A DNA stretch of 64,000 nt from Croceivirga lutea (GCF_014235875.1 NZ_JACJUK010000003.1:62001-126000), one strand, 5' to 3'; counted from the stretch's first letter, positions 34,041-44,382 are shown. The notes: generated by a model from the letters alone, not told the origin. Numbers and translations are program-made.

Positions 34041-35291
34041 TTATTTAACTACTAACTGCACGGTTTCTTTTCCGCGTTGTTCCACCAAAACATCATAACC
34101 ATTTAATACAGACTCAACTGCTTCATCTGTAAAGTGCCTAATGGTATACAGCGAAACATCTTCATGGCAAACCACTTTAAAACGTTTTTCTAGTTCTGGT
34201 AAAATAGTTGAGATACCACCAAATTTATTATCTAGACAAACAGAAAAACTAATGGCCGAATTTTGTATTAAGTCCACTTTCAAACGATAGTCATGAAACA
34301 TTTTAAAAATTTCACTGATATTATTTTCAACGATGAACGAGAAATCTAAAGAAGATAATTTTAGAAGTACTTGGTCTTTTTTAACGATAAAACAGGGTAC
34401 TTCTGGCACAATCTTTTTTCCTTTACCAACAGTAGTTCCTTCAGCCGTTGGCTTAATAAATGATTTTACGTGTAACGGAATTTGTTTTTGTTGCAGTGGC
34501 TGTAATGTTTTTGGATGAATTACAGAAGCTCCGTAAAAAGCCAGCTCAATTGCCTCTCTATAACTTATTTGTTCTAGTTTTTGCGTTTCCTCAAAATGTC
34601 TAGGGTCTGCATTTAAAACTCCAGGTACATCTTTCCAAATGGTAACCGATGTTGCATTAAGGCAATATCCTAAAATTGCAGCCGAATAATCAGAACCTTC
34701 TCTACCTAAAGTAGTTGTAAAGTTGTTCTCTTCGCTTCCCAAAAAACCTTGCGTAATATTCAGGTTATTTAAATCCACCTTTTCTTTAACCAACTGCTCT
34801 GTTTTCTTCCAATTAACTTGTGCGTCTCTAAAAGAATCGTCGGTTTTAATTAACTCACGTACATCTAACCAAGTATTCGGCACCCCATTTTCTTGCAAGT
34901 AAGCACTAACTATGGTTGTTGAAATAAGTTCTCCATAACCTACAACTTGGTCATAAACAAAAGCATGTTTTGGTGATTTATTCCACATTAAAAATCCTCT
35001 AAACTCTTCTATTAGTTTATTTACCTTATGATGAATTTCATGGTTCTTGGCCTCAAACAAATCATTAATTATAGTTTTGTGGTAGTCAGCAATAAATTGA
35101 ATTTTTTCATCTAAGTGATTTTCTTCTTCAAAATAGGCCTTCACCACTTCTTCCATGGCATTGGTAGTCTTACCCATTGCTGAAATTACAACCAAGGTTT
35201 TCTCATGACCTACTTGTTGCAACACGTTTACTACGTTTCTAACACCATTTGCATCTTTAACAGATGCGCCACCAAACTTAAATATTCTCAT
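34041..35291 (-). CDS. lysC: Aspartate kinase
   Basis: A 416-residue monofunctional aspartokinase that phosphorylates aspartate, the first step toward lysine/diaminopimelate, threonine and methionine. The N-terminal kinase motif is KFGGASVKDANGVRNV. Further motifs are 'TTLGREGSDYSAAILGY' and 'WKDVPGVLNADPRHFEET', and the C-terminal ACT-like region (about 290-416) is shorter and more divergent than in E. coli LysC. The start overlaps the stop of the upstream GNAT gene by one base (TAATG), indicating coupling. Allosteric control by lysine or threonine is likely but not readable here. Confidence 0.9.
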   Translation of the reverse strand: MRIFKFGGASVKDANGVRNVVNVLQQVGHEKTLVVISAMGKTTNAMEEVVKAYFEEENHLDEKIQFIADYHKTIINDLFEAKNHEIHHKVNKLIEEFRGFLMWNKSPKHAFVYDQVVGYGELISTTIVSAYLQENGVPNTWLDVRELIKTDDSFRDAQVNWKKTEQLVKEKVDLNNLNITQGFLGSEENNFTTTLGREGSDYSAAILGYCLNATSVTIWKDVPGVLNADPRHFEETQKLEQISYREAIELAFYGASVIHPKTLQPLQQKQIPLHVKSFIKPTAEGTTVGKGKKIVPEVPCFIVKKDQVLLKLSSLDFSFIVENNISEIFKMFHDYRLKVDLIQNSAISFSVCLDNKFGGISTILPELEKRFKVVCHEDVSLYTIRHFTDEAVESVLNGYDVLVEQRGKETVQLVVK

Positions 35292-35764
35292 TATTGTAAA
35301 AACTTATCTATCCCTTTTTCATTCAACTGCACAACATTCCAATCTCTTAAAACATTAGCACCTTTACTTTCATAAAATTTTATGGCAGGTTCATTCCAAT
35401 CGAGAACTTCCCAATTTATTCTTTTTACGCCCAGTTCTTTACCATATGCTACAACTCTTTTTAAAAGCCTTGAGCCAATACCGTAACCACGCATGTTTTG
35501 AGTTACAATTAAATCTTCTAAATGTACCGCGGGTCCTTTCCACGTAGAGTATCTAGAATACACCAATGCAATACCAGCAATTTCATTGTCAATTTCAGCA
35601 ACAAAGCAGTGAAACTTAGGGTTTTTACCAAAACCATCTTGTTCTAAATCATCTACACTTATCTCAACAGCATCTGGCTCCTTTTCAAAAACAGCTAATT
35701 CTGTAATTAATTCATGAACCTTTTTCATATCTGAACGCACTGCGTCTCTGATTGTTATTTCCAT
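35291..35764 (-). CDS. GNAT-family N-acetyltransferase
   Basis: A 157-residue acetyltransferase. The acetyl-CoA loop 'QNMRGYGIGSRLLKRVVAYG' is clear and preceded by the strand 'AVHLEDLIVT'. 'INWEVLDWNEPAIKFYESKGA' gives motif B. It resembles the diamine/thialysine acetyltransferase (SSAT-like) group, so a small amine or lysine analogue is possible. It is translationally coupled to aspartate kinase, which could hint at lysine-related chemistry. That is inference. Confidence 0.85.
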   Translation of the reverse strand: MEITIRDAVRSDMKKVHELITELAVFEKEPDAVEISVDDLEQDGFGKNPKFHCFVAEIDNEIAGIALVYSRYSTWKGPAVHLEDLIVTQNMRGYGIGSRLLKRVVAYGKELGVKRINWEVLDWNEPAIKFYESKGANVLRDWNVVQLNEKGIDKFLQ

Positions 35765-35874
35765 AATTGTTGCAAATAAAACACTTTGTTATAATACAAA
35801 ACAACATTAGATCCTCGAAAACGTTATAGTTTCACAAAAAGTGAGAACTTTGCATTTAAATAAAACAGCCTAAA

Positions 35875-36885
35875 ATGTTAGACAAACAATACTGCACACT
35901 CGGAGAATTTATTATTGCAAACCAAAATGCGTTTCAATATTCTTCAGGAGAACTTTCTAAGTTAATAAACGCCATAAGATTAGCAGCAAAAGTTGTTAAT
36001 CACGAAGTTAATAAAGCTGGTTTAGTAGATATTTTAGGTGATGCTGGTGACACTAATATTCAAGGTGAAGACCAAAAAAAATTAGACGTTTTAGCCAATG
36101 AAAAGTTTATTCAAACCCTTAAAAACAGAGAGATTGTTTGCGGTATTGCTTCTGAAGAAGAGGATGATTATATAACCATTAACAGTCATGATGAGAATCA
36201 TCAAAATAAATATGTAGTTCTAATAGATCCTTTAGATGGTTCCAGTAATATTGATGTTAATGTTTCTGTCGGAACTATATTTTCTATTTACAGAAGAGTA
36301 ACCCCAGTAGGCACGCCTGTACAAATGGAAGACTTTTTACAACCAGGCCACCAACAAGTTGCAGCTGGTTATGTTGTCTATGGTACTTCTACCATGCTTG
36401 TGTATACAACCGGTGATGGAGTAAACGGCTTTACTTTAAACCCAGCCATTGGAACCTTTTACTTATCGCATCCTAACATGAAATTTCCCGAAGACGGTAA
36501 AATTTATTCTGTAAATGAAGGAAACTACATTCATTTTCATCAAGGGGTTAAAGACTATATAAAGTATTGCCAAATGGAAGAAGAAGACCGCCCATACACC
36601 TCTAGATATATTGGTTCTTTAGTTTCAGATTTTCATCGTAATATGATTAAAGGTGGTATTTATTTGTACCCTAAAAGTACGGTAACTGGTAACGGTAAAT
36701 TACGTTTGCTCTACGAATGTAATCCTATGGCTTTTTTAGCCGAACAAGCAGGTGGCTTAGCTATTGGTGGAAAATCAAGAATATTAGATGTAAAACCTAC
36801 AGAATTACACCAACGCATACCATTCTTTTGTGGTAGTAAAAATATGGTGTTAAAGCTTCAAGAGTTTTTAGATAAATACCATTAA
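35875..36885 (+). CDS. fbp: Fructose-1,6-bisphosphatase class I
   Basis: Hydrolyses fructose 1,6-bisphosphate to fructose 6-phosphate, the committed step of gluconeogenesis, in the cytoplasm. The 336-residue protein has the class I metal site '[19 protein letters not shown]' (about 121-139), the acidic 'ASEEEDDYI' loop, '[10 protein letters not shown]' and '[17 protein letters not shown]' near the substrate site. The start ATG at 35875 gives the conserved N-terminus. It is monocistronic, divergent from the GNAT-lysC pair and convergent with the next gene. Confidence 0.97.
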   Translation: MLDKQYCTLGEFIIANQNAFQYSSGELSKLINAIRLAAKVVNHEVNKAGLVDILGDAGDTNIQGEDQKKLDVLANEKFIQTLKNREIVCGIASEEEDDYITINSHDENHQNKYVVLIDPLDGSSNIDVNVSVGTIFSIYRRVTPVGTPVQMEDFLQPGHQQVAAGYVVYGTSTMLVYTTGDGVNGFTLNPAIGTFYLSHPNMKFPEDGKIYSVNEGNYIHFHQGVKDYIKYCQMEEEDRPYTSRYIGSLVSDFHRNMIKGGIYLYPKSTVTGNGKLRLLYECNPMAFLAEQAGGLAIGGKSRILDVKPTELHQRIPFFCGSKNMVLKLQEFLDKYH

Positions 36886-36910
36886 CAACCAACTACACAA
36901 AAAGTTTAGT

Positions 36911-37831
36911 TTAAAAAGCATCACAGCTTTTGTAGGCATCGATAACGGCTTGTTCGCCCTCTTTTCCTGTTATGGAATTGCCGTGCTCCATGCCAATAAT
37001 ACCATTATACCCTTTTGAATGTATGTGCCTAAAAATGTTTAGGTAGTTAATCTCTCCGGTAGTAGGTTCTTTTCTTCCTGGATTATCACCAACTTGAAAA
37101 TAACCTATTTCATCCCAACAGGCATCAATATTTGGTATAAGATTACCTTCTTGTATTTGCTGATGATACACATCAAAAAGTATTTTGCAAGAAGGGCTAT
37201 CCACTGCTTTACAAATTTCATAAGCTTGTGGACTCTCCGTTAAAAATAAACCTGGATGATTTCTAAAATTTAACGGTTCTAAAACCATTACTATAGTATG
37301 CGGCTCCAAAATTTCACAAGCTCGTTTTAAAGTCTCAACTACATTTGCGGTTTGAAATGATTTATTAAGACGTAAATCTAGATAACCCGGAACCACTGTA
37401 ATCCATTTAGCATTTACACGTTTGGCAACTGTAACCGATTCTCTGATTTCATTTAAGAATTTTTCTCGAAGCGTAGCATCTCCACTAGTTAAATTTGGTT
37501 TATTCCAAAAAATCTCATGAGCTACAAAAACCCCCATCGTCAAATTTCTTTCAACCATGGTTTTTGCCATTTGTTCTTGTAATGCTACAGACCTAGTTTT
37601 CATTTCATTATCCTCAAAGGCAGTAAATCCTTGGTCTGCCATAAAATTGAGTTGATCAATAGGGTCTGTACCCGCATGGGATTCAAACATACCCAAGTGT
37701 GGAGCATAATTTAAATTAAAAGTTTTTGCCGAATTCGAAGCGTTCTTATACATTGAAAAAGCAGATAAGCCACTTAGGCCGATGAACCCAGAAGCCAAAG
37801 CTTTTGATTTTAAGAAATTCCTTCTATTCAT
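36911..37831 (-). CDS. Exported TIM-barrel protein, sugar isomerase/hydroxypyruvate isomerase-like
   Basis: A 306-residue protein with a twin-arginine signal (MNRRNFLKSKALASGFIGLSG) and an AP-endonuclease 2/xylose isomerase-like TIM barrel. Metal-ligand candidates lie in 'MVLEPLNFRNHPG', 'KILFDVYHQQIQEGNL', 'YFQVGDNPGRKEP' and 'GIIGMEHGNS', which match the hydroxypyruvate isomerase branch. Tat export of this fold is common in Bacteroidota, where the substrate is usually unknown. It is convergent with fbp and 13 bases downstream of the TerB-like gene. Confidence 0.83.
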   Translation of the reverse strand: MNRRNFLKSKALASGFIGLSGLSAFSMYKNASNSAKTFNLNYAPHLGMFESHAGTDPIDQLNFMADQGFTAFEDNEMKTRSVALQEQMAKTMVERNLTMGVFVAHEIFWNKPNLTSGDATLREKFLNEIRESVTVAKRVNAKWITVVPGYLDLRLNKSFQTANVVETLKRACEILEPHTIVMVLEPLNFRNHPGLFLTESPQAYEICKAVDSPSCKILFDVYHQQIQEGNLIPNIDACWDEIGYFQVGDNPGRKEPTTGEINYLNIFRHIHSKGYNGIIGMEHGNSITGKEGEQAVIDAYKSCDAF

Positions 37832-37844
37832 TAACTTTTAAAAA

Positions 37845-38258
37845 TTACTTTTCCATTAAATATTGGTAGTCTTCAAAGGCAATTTTACCAGTAAATATTT
37901 TGATTGATTTTTCAATCATTTCATCAGTTTTAGATACATGAAATCCTAAACCAACTGCATATTTATTTACCATTCTTTTTTCCGCATCACTAATTTCATC
38001 ATCAGAGAAGACTATTTGGAAGAAATCATACAAACGCTTTAACCTTTTATCGGCACTATGAGGAGTTTCTATTGGATATTTATTTTCCTTTTTCATGATT
38101 TCCTTGTACTCATCGTCGGTAATGTTCAACCTAAATGCAAATTTGTCTAAAATTGCTTTTTCTTCAGGATTAATCTCACCATCAACCGCAGCTAAACTGC
38201 ATAAAGTTGCAAAATGGGCCAATTGTTTTCTTTGATTACCTGCTTCGTATAAATCCAT
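37845..38258 (-). CDS. TerB-like (tellurite-resistance fold) protein
   Basis: From ATG 38258 the protein is 137 residues and all-helical with the TerB pattern: 'LAHFATLCSLAAVDGEINPEEKAIL' and 'FFQIVFSDDEISDAEKRMV' are two DxE-x-x-E acidic metal-binding repeats. A longer reading frame to 38363 would add 35 residues without family similarity and run into the divergent exonuclease start, so it is rejected. TerB-like domains bind Ca2+ or other metals. No ter genes are nearby, so a tellurite role is not supported. Confidence 0.8.
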   Translation of the reverse strand: MDLYEAGNQRKQLAHFATLCSLAAVDGEINPEEKAILDKFAFRLNITDDEYKEIMKKENKYPIETPHSADKRLKRLYDFFQIVFSDDEISDAEKRMVNKYAVGLGFHVSKTDEMIEKSIKIFTGKIAFEDYQYLMEK

Positions 38259-38351
38259 AATATGATACAAAAAATTTGTTCGCAAATATAATTCCTTTGA
38301 GTTAAAGCTTTTGCCATTTGCGCTAAAAGAAATTCGTAATTTAACCCAGCT

Positions 38352-39419
38352 ATGAAAAGACAACTCTTAGAATTTACCCCAAAAGGTATTTACTGTGAGC
38401 CTGCTGATGTGTATTTAGACCCGTGGAAACCTGTAGACAAGGCACTAATTACACATGGTCATGCTGACCATAGTCGCTGGGGACACAAGAAATACATTAC
38501 CCACCACACTAATATTCCAATAATTAAACATCGCCTTGGAGACATTCTAGCTTCAGGCAAAAAATGGGGCGAAACTTTTACCATTAATAATGTAAAATTT
38601 AGTTTTCATCCGGCAGGTCATATTCTAGGCTCTTCACAAATTAGAGTGGAACACAAAGGGCAGGTTTGGGTTTTTACAGGGGATTATAAACTAGAAGATG
38701 ATGGGGTTGCTACCCCTTACGAAAATGTAAAATGCCATAGTTTTATTACGGAATGTACTTTTGGTTTGCCTGCTTTTTTATGGAGGCCTCAAAAAGAGGT
38801 TATCTCAGATATTAATTCTTGGTGGGCCGAGAATAAAGCTAATGGTCTAACTTCTATACTTTTTGGTTATTCGCTTGGCAAAGCACAGCGTCTTTTAAAG
38901 CATTTAGACCCTGATATTGGCAAAATATATACGCACGGAGCTGTAGAAAACATGACCGCAGTGTTGAGAAATATGATCGATTTTCCTAAAACTGAACTTA
39001 TCACTAGAGACACCAAAAAAGTTGATTTAGCTGGTAATATTGTTTTAGCACCGCCATCTGCTCAAGGTAGTACTTGGATTCGCAAAATGGTACCCTATGT
39101 AAATGCAACTGCAAGCGGTTGGATGGCCTTTAGAGGTGCTCGAAGAAGGCGTGCAATTGACAAAGGCTTTGTGTTAAGTGACCATTGTGATTGGCCGGGA
39201 TTATTAAAGGCAATAAAAGAAACAGGAGCTGAAAAAGTAATTTGCACCCATGGTTATACAGCCATTTTTTCTCGTTATCTAAGAGACTTGGGTTATGATG
39301 CCAGCACAGAAAGCACACAATTCGAGGGCGAAACTGGTGAAATAAGTTCAGACACAGACATTGAAAACAAATCAGAAAACACTAGTGTTAAGGCAAATGG
39401 AAAGGGGGAGCAAACATGA
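38352..39419 (+). CDS. Ligase-associated DNA exonuclease (MBL-fold)
   Basis: A 355-residue metallo-beta-lactamase/CPSF-type nuclease. The metal motif is ITHGHADHSRWGH (HxHxDH), followed by 'FHPAGHILGSSQIRV', 'VFTGDYKLEDDG' and a late 'LSDHCDWPGLL' motif. It is the exonuclease of the four-gene ligase-associated DNA damage response cassette. The last 25 residues are a low-complexity acidic/Ser-rich tail. The stop overlaps the ligase start by ATGA. Confidence 0.93.
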   Translation: MKRQLLEFTPKGIYCEPADVYLDPWKPVDKALITHGHADHSRWGHKKYITHHTNIPIIKHRLGDILASGKKWGETFTINNVKFSFHPAGHILGSSQIRVEHKGQVWVFTGDYKLEDDGVATPYENVKCHSFITECTFGLPAFLWRPQKEVISDINSWWAENKANGLTSILFGYSLGKAQRLLKHLDPDIGKIYTHGAVENMTAVLRNMIDFPKTELITRDTKKVDLAGNIVLAPPSAQGSTWIRKMVPYVNATASGWMAFRGARRRRAIDKGFVLSDHCDWPGLLKAIKETGAEKVICTHGYTAIFSRYLRDLGYDASTESTQFEGETGEISSDTDIENKSENTSVKANGKGEQT

Positions 39420-41044
39420 AAAGGTTTTCGCAACTCATAAAAATCTTAGATAGCACAAATAAAACAACACTAAAAGTAAATGCTTTGGCAAACTATTTCT
39501 CAGAAGCCCCTGAAAAAGACAAAGTTTGGACCATTGCAATTCTTTCGCATCGTAGGCCTCCAAGACCCGTAAATACTACCTTGTTACGAGAATGGGCTTC
39601 TGAGTTGGCAAACATACCTTTATGGCTTTTTGAAGAAAGTTATCATATCGTAGGAGACTTAGCAGAAACTATTGCATTGGTGGTTCCTTCAGACGAAAAA
39701 TCCACAGAAAAACTGTTAAGTACGTTTCTAGAAGAAATGATTTGGCTCAAAAAACAAGAAGACCAAATCAAAAAAAACTACTTATTTGAAAATTGGAAAA
39801 ATTTAGATTATTATGGCAGATTTGTTTTTACCAAATTAATCACTGGCGGTTTTAGAATTGGCGTAAGCCAAAAATTAATGACAAGAGCTTTAGCCAAATC
39901 TACTGGTATAGATGAAGATATACTTGCCTACAAACTTATGGGTAATTGGGACCCTAACACCATTTCTTTTAAAGAGTTAGTGCTCGAAGAAAACAAAAAT
40001 GACTATCTATCTAAACCCTATCCTTTTTATTTGGCCTATGCTATAGAAGATGAAGTTAGTACTCTTGGTAATGTAAGACAATGGTCTGCTGAACATAAGT
40101 GGGATGGCATTCGTGCTCAAGTAATTCTAAGAAATAATGAAATTTTTGTTTGGAGTCGCGGAGAAGAATTGGTAACCGATAAATATCCTGAATTTCAAGA
40201 ATTTATTGGAGTATTGCCTAACGGCATGGTATTAGACGGAGAAATTCTCCCCTATCCCAATGAACAAATTGGCACTTTTAATGATTTACAAACTCGTATT
40301 GGTCGCAAAACGGTTTCTAAAGCCCTACTAAAAAAAACACCTGTTATTCTTAAAGCATATGATTTGTTAGAATGGCAAGGAGATGATATTCGTAAAAAAA
40401 CCTTTGCAGAACGACGAAAGCTTTTACATGAAGTTTTTGAGGAAGTCAAAACAACTAATAGTAAAATACCATTACAGCTTTCAGAACAAATGGCTTTTAA
40501 TTCTTGGCAAGAAGTTGCTTTAGAACGAGAAAAATCTCGAGAAAAACATAGTGAGGGTTTAATGCTTAAAAGATTAGATTCACCTTATTTGGTTGGAAGA
40601 AAAAAAGGTGATTGGTGGAAATGGAAAGTTGACCCACTTACCATTGACGCGGTACTTACCTATGCAATGCGTGGCCATGGAAGAAGAAGTAATCTTTTTA
40701 CAGACTATACTTTTGCCCTTTGGAATACCAATGAAGAAGGCAAAAAAGAATTAGTGACTTTCGCCAAAGCATATTCTGGACTCACTGATGCCGAATTCAA
40801 GCAAGTTGACGCGTGGATTAAAAAAAATACGCTTGAACGATATGGCCCCGTGCGCAGTGTAACCCCGCAACATGTATTTGAAATAGCTTTTGAAGGTATT
40901 GCATTTTCAAAGCGACACAAAAGTGGTATTGCCACCCGTTTTCCACGTATTTTAAGATGGCGAAAAGATAAAAAAATAGAGGAGGCCAACTCTTTAGAAG
41001 ACCTAAAAAGTTTAATTCCATCAACAATTTCAACAGCAAAATAA
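39416..41044 (+). CDS. ATP-dependent DNA ligase of the damage-response cassette
   Basis: A 542-residue ligase that seals nicks using ATP. It has an N-terminal helical DNA-binding domain (about 1-200), an adenylation domain with nucleotidyl-Lys motif I 'EHKWDGIRAQV', motifs 'WSRGEEL' and 'LDGEIL', and a C-terminal OB fold starting near 'KWKVDPLTIDAVLTY'. It is not the replicative NAD+ ligase. It is coupled to the exonuclease by ATGA and followed by the helicase after about 70 bases. Confidence 0.95.
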   Translation: MKRFSQLIKILDSTNKTTLKVNALANYFSEAPEKDKVWTIAILSHRRPPRPVNTTLLREWASELANIPLWLFEESYHIVGDLAETIALVVPSDEKSTEKLLSTFLEEMIWLKKQEDQIKKNYLFENWKNLDYYGRFVFTKLITGGFRIGVSQKLMTRALAKSTGIDEDILAYKLMGNWDPNTISFKELVLEENKNDYLSKPYPFYLAYAIEDEVSTLGNVRQWSAEHKWDGIRAQVILRNNEIFVWSRGEELVTDKYPEFQEFIGVLPNGMVLDGEILPYPNEQIGTFNDLQTRIGRKTVSKALLKKTPVILKAYDLLEWQGDDIRKKTFAERRKLLHEVFEEVKTTNSKIPLQLSEQMAFNSWQEVALEREKSREKHSEGLMLKRLDSPYLVGRKKGDWWKWKVDPLTIDAVLTYAMRGHGRRSNLFTDYTFALWNTNEEGKKELVTFAKAYSGLTDAEFKQVDAWIKKNTLERYGPVRSVTPQHVFEIAFEGIAFSKRHKSGIATRFPRILRWRKDKKIEEANSLEDLKSLIPSTISTAK

Positions 41045-41116
41045 TACTAAATTAAAACAAATACGCTCTCCCAGAAGGCAGGTTTAAAGTGAGGGGTAAA
41101 ACTAGTTTGAAAAAAC

Positions 41117-43576
41117 ATGAATAGAAACCAATTATTTACTATTGCAAGCAACTGGTTCCATGAGCAAGGCTGGAAACCTCATACTTTTCAAAAGGAAACA
41201 TGGACAGCTTTTCTTCAAGGTAAGCACGGTTTACTTAATGCCCCAACCGGAAGCGGAAAAACGTATGCTTTATGGTTTCCAATTGTTCTTCATTACATCA
41301 AACAAAATCCTGATTATAAAAACAAACACAAAAAAGGCTTAAAAGCTATTTGGATTACACCGCTTAGAGCCCTTTCTCAAGAAATAAAGCAATCTGCAGA
41401 ACGCATTGTTCAAGATTTAGAATTACCCATGACGGTAGGCATAAGAACTGGCGACACCTCAACTAAAGAAAGAGCAAGTCAGCGTAAAAACATGCCCGAT
41501 TTATTGATTACAACACCAGAGAGTTTACAACTCTTATTGGCTTCTAAAAATTACGATAAAACCTTTGCTAACTGTTCTGCAATTGTGGTAGATGAATGGC
41601 ATGAACTTTTAGGAACCAAACGTGGTGTACAAATGGAATTAGGCCTATCTAGATTAAAAACCGTTTGTAACCAGTTACGAATTTGGGGTATTTCTGCAAC
41701 CATCGGAAACTTAGAACAGGCAAGAGAGGTATTACTTGGCCCTATAACTGCAGAAATGGAAAATTCTATTTTAGTAAAGGCTAATCTTAAAAAGAAAATC
41801 TCAGTAAAAAGTATTATTCCAAAACAGATGGAAACCTTCCCCTGGCGTGGTCATTTGGGCTTGCATTTGTTAGATGAAGTGGTTCCAATAATAAAGAAAA
41901 GTAAAACCACTTTGCTTTTTACCAATACCAGAAGCCAGTGCGAAATTTGGTTCCAAAAAATTCTTGAGAAATATCCAAAATTTGCTGGAGAATTGGCCAT
42001 GCACCATGGCAGTATTGCCAAGGAAACGCGTTTATGGGTAGAACAAGCTATTAGAAATGAAACATTGAAAGCTGTAGTGTGCACCTCTAGTTTAGATTTG
42101 GGTGTTGACTTTGCTCCTGTTGAAACCGTTATCCAAATTGGAGGCCCAAAAGGTGTTGCCCGTTTTCTACAGCGCGCAGGCCGCAGTGGACATAGGCCAG
42201 GAGAAGAAAGCGTTATTTATTTTTTACCTACTCATTCCATTGAACTTATTGAGGCTTCTGCCTTACAAGTAGCCGTAAAAGACAATGCGGTTGAAGACCG
42301 TTTACCTTTTTTAAACAGTTTTGATGTACTTATTCAATACCTCACCACATTAGCAGTCTCTGACGGGTTTATACCCGAAGAAATTTTTTCTGAAGTAAAA
42401 CAAACTTTTTGTTACCAAGGTATTACCAAAGACCAATGGCAATGGCTACTTAACTTCTTAGTATTAGGCAGTCAAAGCTTAAAAAGTTATGATGAATATA
42501 AAAAAGTTGAAATTGAAGAAGGCGGTAAATTTAAAGTAAACAATAGAGGTGTTGCCATGCGGCATCGATTTCAAATTGGAACAATTGTAGGTGATGCCGT
42601 GCTTTCTGTGGTATATCAAAAAGGTGGCTATATAGGTTCAATTGAAGAATACTTTGTATCTAAATTAAATCCTGGAGATGTTTTTGTTTTTGCTGGGCGA
42701 AATTTAGAATTTATTCGAATTCGTGGAATGAAAGTACAAGTGCGCAATTCTAATAAACGTTCTAATAAAGTACCCGCGTGGGCAGGCGGACGCCTTAGTT
42801 TTTCTTCACAAATGTCAGAATTACTTCGACAAGAGTTGTATAAGGTTTCTGAAAACAAGAATATGAGCACAGAACTAAAATCATTAACACATATTTTTGA
42901 ACGCCAAAGGCTAGAAAGTACAGTGCCCACCCCTAAAGAATTTCTAATTGAAACGTTTAAAAGTAGAGATGGTTATCACCATATATTTTATCCGTTTGAA
43001 GGCAGAGCAGTGCATGAGGCCATGAGCAGTTTACTATCATACAGAATAGGGTTATTATCTCCAATAACCTGCTCCTTAGCATTTAACGACTACGGTTTTG
43101 AAATGCTTTCAGACAAGCCCATAGATATACAAGCTGTTATAGACAACAATTTATTCTCACCAGAATACATGCTGTCTGACCTTCAAAAAAGTCTGAATAG
43201 TAATGAAATGGCACGTAGAAAATTTAGAGATATTGCGGTTATTAGTGGCATGGTGTTTACAGGTTATCCAGAAAAAGGAGTGAAAATGAAACACTTACAA
43301 AGCAGCTCACAATTACTCTTTGATGTTTTTAGAGATTACGAGGCTGACAACCTACTTTTTCAGCAAGCTTTCACAGAAACTTTTGAGCATCAACTAGAAG
43401 AAGGTCGTTTACGTATTGCCTTAGAACGTATAAGAACGCAAGAAATACTTTGGGCTAAATGTGAGAACGCTACGCCGTTTTCATTTCCACTGATTACAGA
43501 CCGTTTAAGAGAAAAACTTTCCAATGAAAAATTGGCTGATCGTATAAAACGAATGACCAAAATTTTAATGAAGTAA
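41117..43576 (+). CDS. Ligase-associated DEXH-box helicase (Lhr-core type)
   Basis: An 819-residue superfamily 2 DNA helicase. Walker A is NAPTGSGKTYALW, motif II is VVDEWHELLG (DEWH), motif III is 'GISATIGN' and motif VI is 'FLQRAGRSGHRPGEE'. A winged-helix and Lhr-core domain follow (about 390-810). In the characterised family it unwinds 3'-tailed DNA. It belongs to the ligase-exonuclease-PdeM cassette. The protein appears intact and of typical length. Confidence 0.94.
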   Translation: MNRNQLFTIASNWFHEQGWKPHTFQKETWTAFLQGKHGLLNAPTGSGKTYALWFPIVLHYIKQNPDYKNKHKKGLKAIWITPLRALSQEIKQSAERIVQDLELPMTVGIRTGDTSTKERASQRKNMPDLLITTPESLQLLLASKNYDKTFANCSAIVVDEWHELLGTKRGVQMELGLSRLKTVCNQLRIWGISATIGNLEQAREVLLGPITAEMENSILVKANLKKKISVKSIIPKQMETFPWRGHLGLHLLDEVVPIIKKSKTTLLFTNTRSQCEIWFQKILEKYPKFAGELAMHHGSIAKETRLWVEQAIRNETLKAVVCTSSLDLGVDFAPVETVIQIGGPKGVARFLQRAGRSGHRPGEESVIYFLPTHSIELIEASALQVAVKDNAVEDRLPFLNSFDVLIQYLTTLAVSDGFIPEEIFSEVKQTFCYQGITKDQWQWLLNFLVLGSQSLKSYDEYKKVEIEEGGKFKVNNRGVAMRHRFQIGTIVGDAVLSVVYQKGGYIGSIEEYFVSKLNPGDVFVFAGRNLEFIRIRGMKVQVRNSNKRSNKVPAWAGGRLSFSSQMSELLRQELYKVSENKNMSTELKSLTHIFERQRLESTVPTPKEFLIETFKSRDGYHHIFYPFEGRAVHEAMSSLLSYRIGLLSPITCSLAFNDYGFEMLSDKPIDIQAVIDNNLFSPEYMLSDLQKSLNSNEMARRKFRDIAVISGMVFTGYPEKGVKMKHLQSSSQLLFDVFRDYEADNLLFQQAFTETFEHQLEEGRLRIALERIRTQEILWAKCENATPFSFPLITDRLREKLSNEKLADRIKRMTKILMK

Positions 43577-43661
43577 GAAGCTTTTTGAAGGATATTCAAA
43601 TTGATTTGATTAGGCTCTAATTCTCAGTATTTTTGTAGGCCAAAGTAAACGCAACCCCAGA

Positions 43662-44294
43662 TTGACACAAACCATTACCATAGATGCACAACAATTTGTT
43701 TTACACCCGCTAGGAGGTATTTACTGGGTAGAAAAATCTATGTTATTAATTAGTGATGTACACTTGGGCAAAGTGAGTCATTTTAGAAAATTTGGAGCAG
43801 CAGTACCTCAAAAAGCAATACACAAAAACTTTTTATTACTAGATAAAATTGTATCAGAATTTCAACCTTTTCACCTTTGTTTTTTAGGGGATTTATTCCA
43901 CTCTTCTTTAAATAAGGAATGGGATTTTTTTGCCAATTGGGTTGCCAAAACACCTTCTAAAATTAGTTTGGTTATTGGTAATCATGACATTATAGCGTCA
44001 GAAAAATTTACTGCATTGGATATTGAAATTTTCACAGAACTACAACTAGATAATTTTTTGCTAACCCACCACCCAGAAGAACATCAAAAATTATTCAACT
44101 TTTGTGGTCATATTCATCCGGCTATTAAACTACAAGGGTTTGGACGCCAACGATTAAAACTTCCATGCTTTTTTAAGACTAAAAAGCAATTGATACTACC
44201 TGCATTTGGTGAATTTACTGGTAATCATACCCTAAAACCTAAGAAAGAAGATGATGTCTTTGTTTTGGTAGAAGGCGAAGTAATCAAGATTTAA
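43662..44294 (+). CDS. pdeM: Ligase-associated metallophosphoesterase endonuclease PdeM
   Basis: A 210-residue metallophosphoesterase nuclease. Metal-binding motifs are in order 'LLISDVHLGKVSHFR' (DxH), 'FLGDLFHS' (GD), 'VIGNHD' (GNHD), 'LLTHHP' and 'FCGHIHPA' (GHxH). It is the fourth component of the cassette. The start is TTG at 43662, as there is no suitable ATG that keeps the N-terminal strand. It lies 85 bases downstream of the helicase. Confidence 0.92.
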   Translation: MTQTITIDAQQFVLHPLGGIYWVEKSMLLISDVHLGKVSHFRKFGAAVPQKAIHKNFLLLDKIVSEFQPFHLCFLGDLFHSSLNKEWDFFANWVAKTPSKISLVIGNHDIIASEKFTALDIEIFTELQLDNFLLTHHPEEHQKLFNFCGHIHPAIKLQGFGRQRLKLPCFFKTKKQLILPAFGEFTGNHTLKPKKEDDVFVLVEGEVIKI

Positions 44295-44335
44295 ATTTGA
44301 ATCACACCAATAGTTTAAAATGACACCTAAAAAGA

Positions 44336-44366
44336 TTGCTTCGCTATAATATCAACTGTACTTTTG
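44336..44366 (+). promoter_or_regulatory. Candidate mfd promoter (TTG-N20-TACTTTTG)
   Basis: TTG at 44336-44338 and TACTTTTG at 44359-44366 are separated by 20 bases, close to the flavobacterial -33/-7 consensus (TTG, about 19-20 bases, TAnnTTTG). The start codon follows 16 bases after the -7 box, so the leader would be very short. Confidence 0.5.
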
Positions 44367-44382
44367 CACAAAATTTTTTGGA

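Noticed and set aside
37845-38258. Tellurite resistance determinant
   Set aside because: Only the TerB-like fold is present. No other ter genes lie nearby, and the fold alone does not imply tellurite resistance.
38259-38363. N-terminal extension of the TerB-like gene
   Set aside because: The extra 35 residues have no TerB similarity and run across the start of the divergent exonuclease gene.
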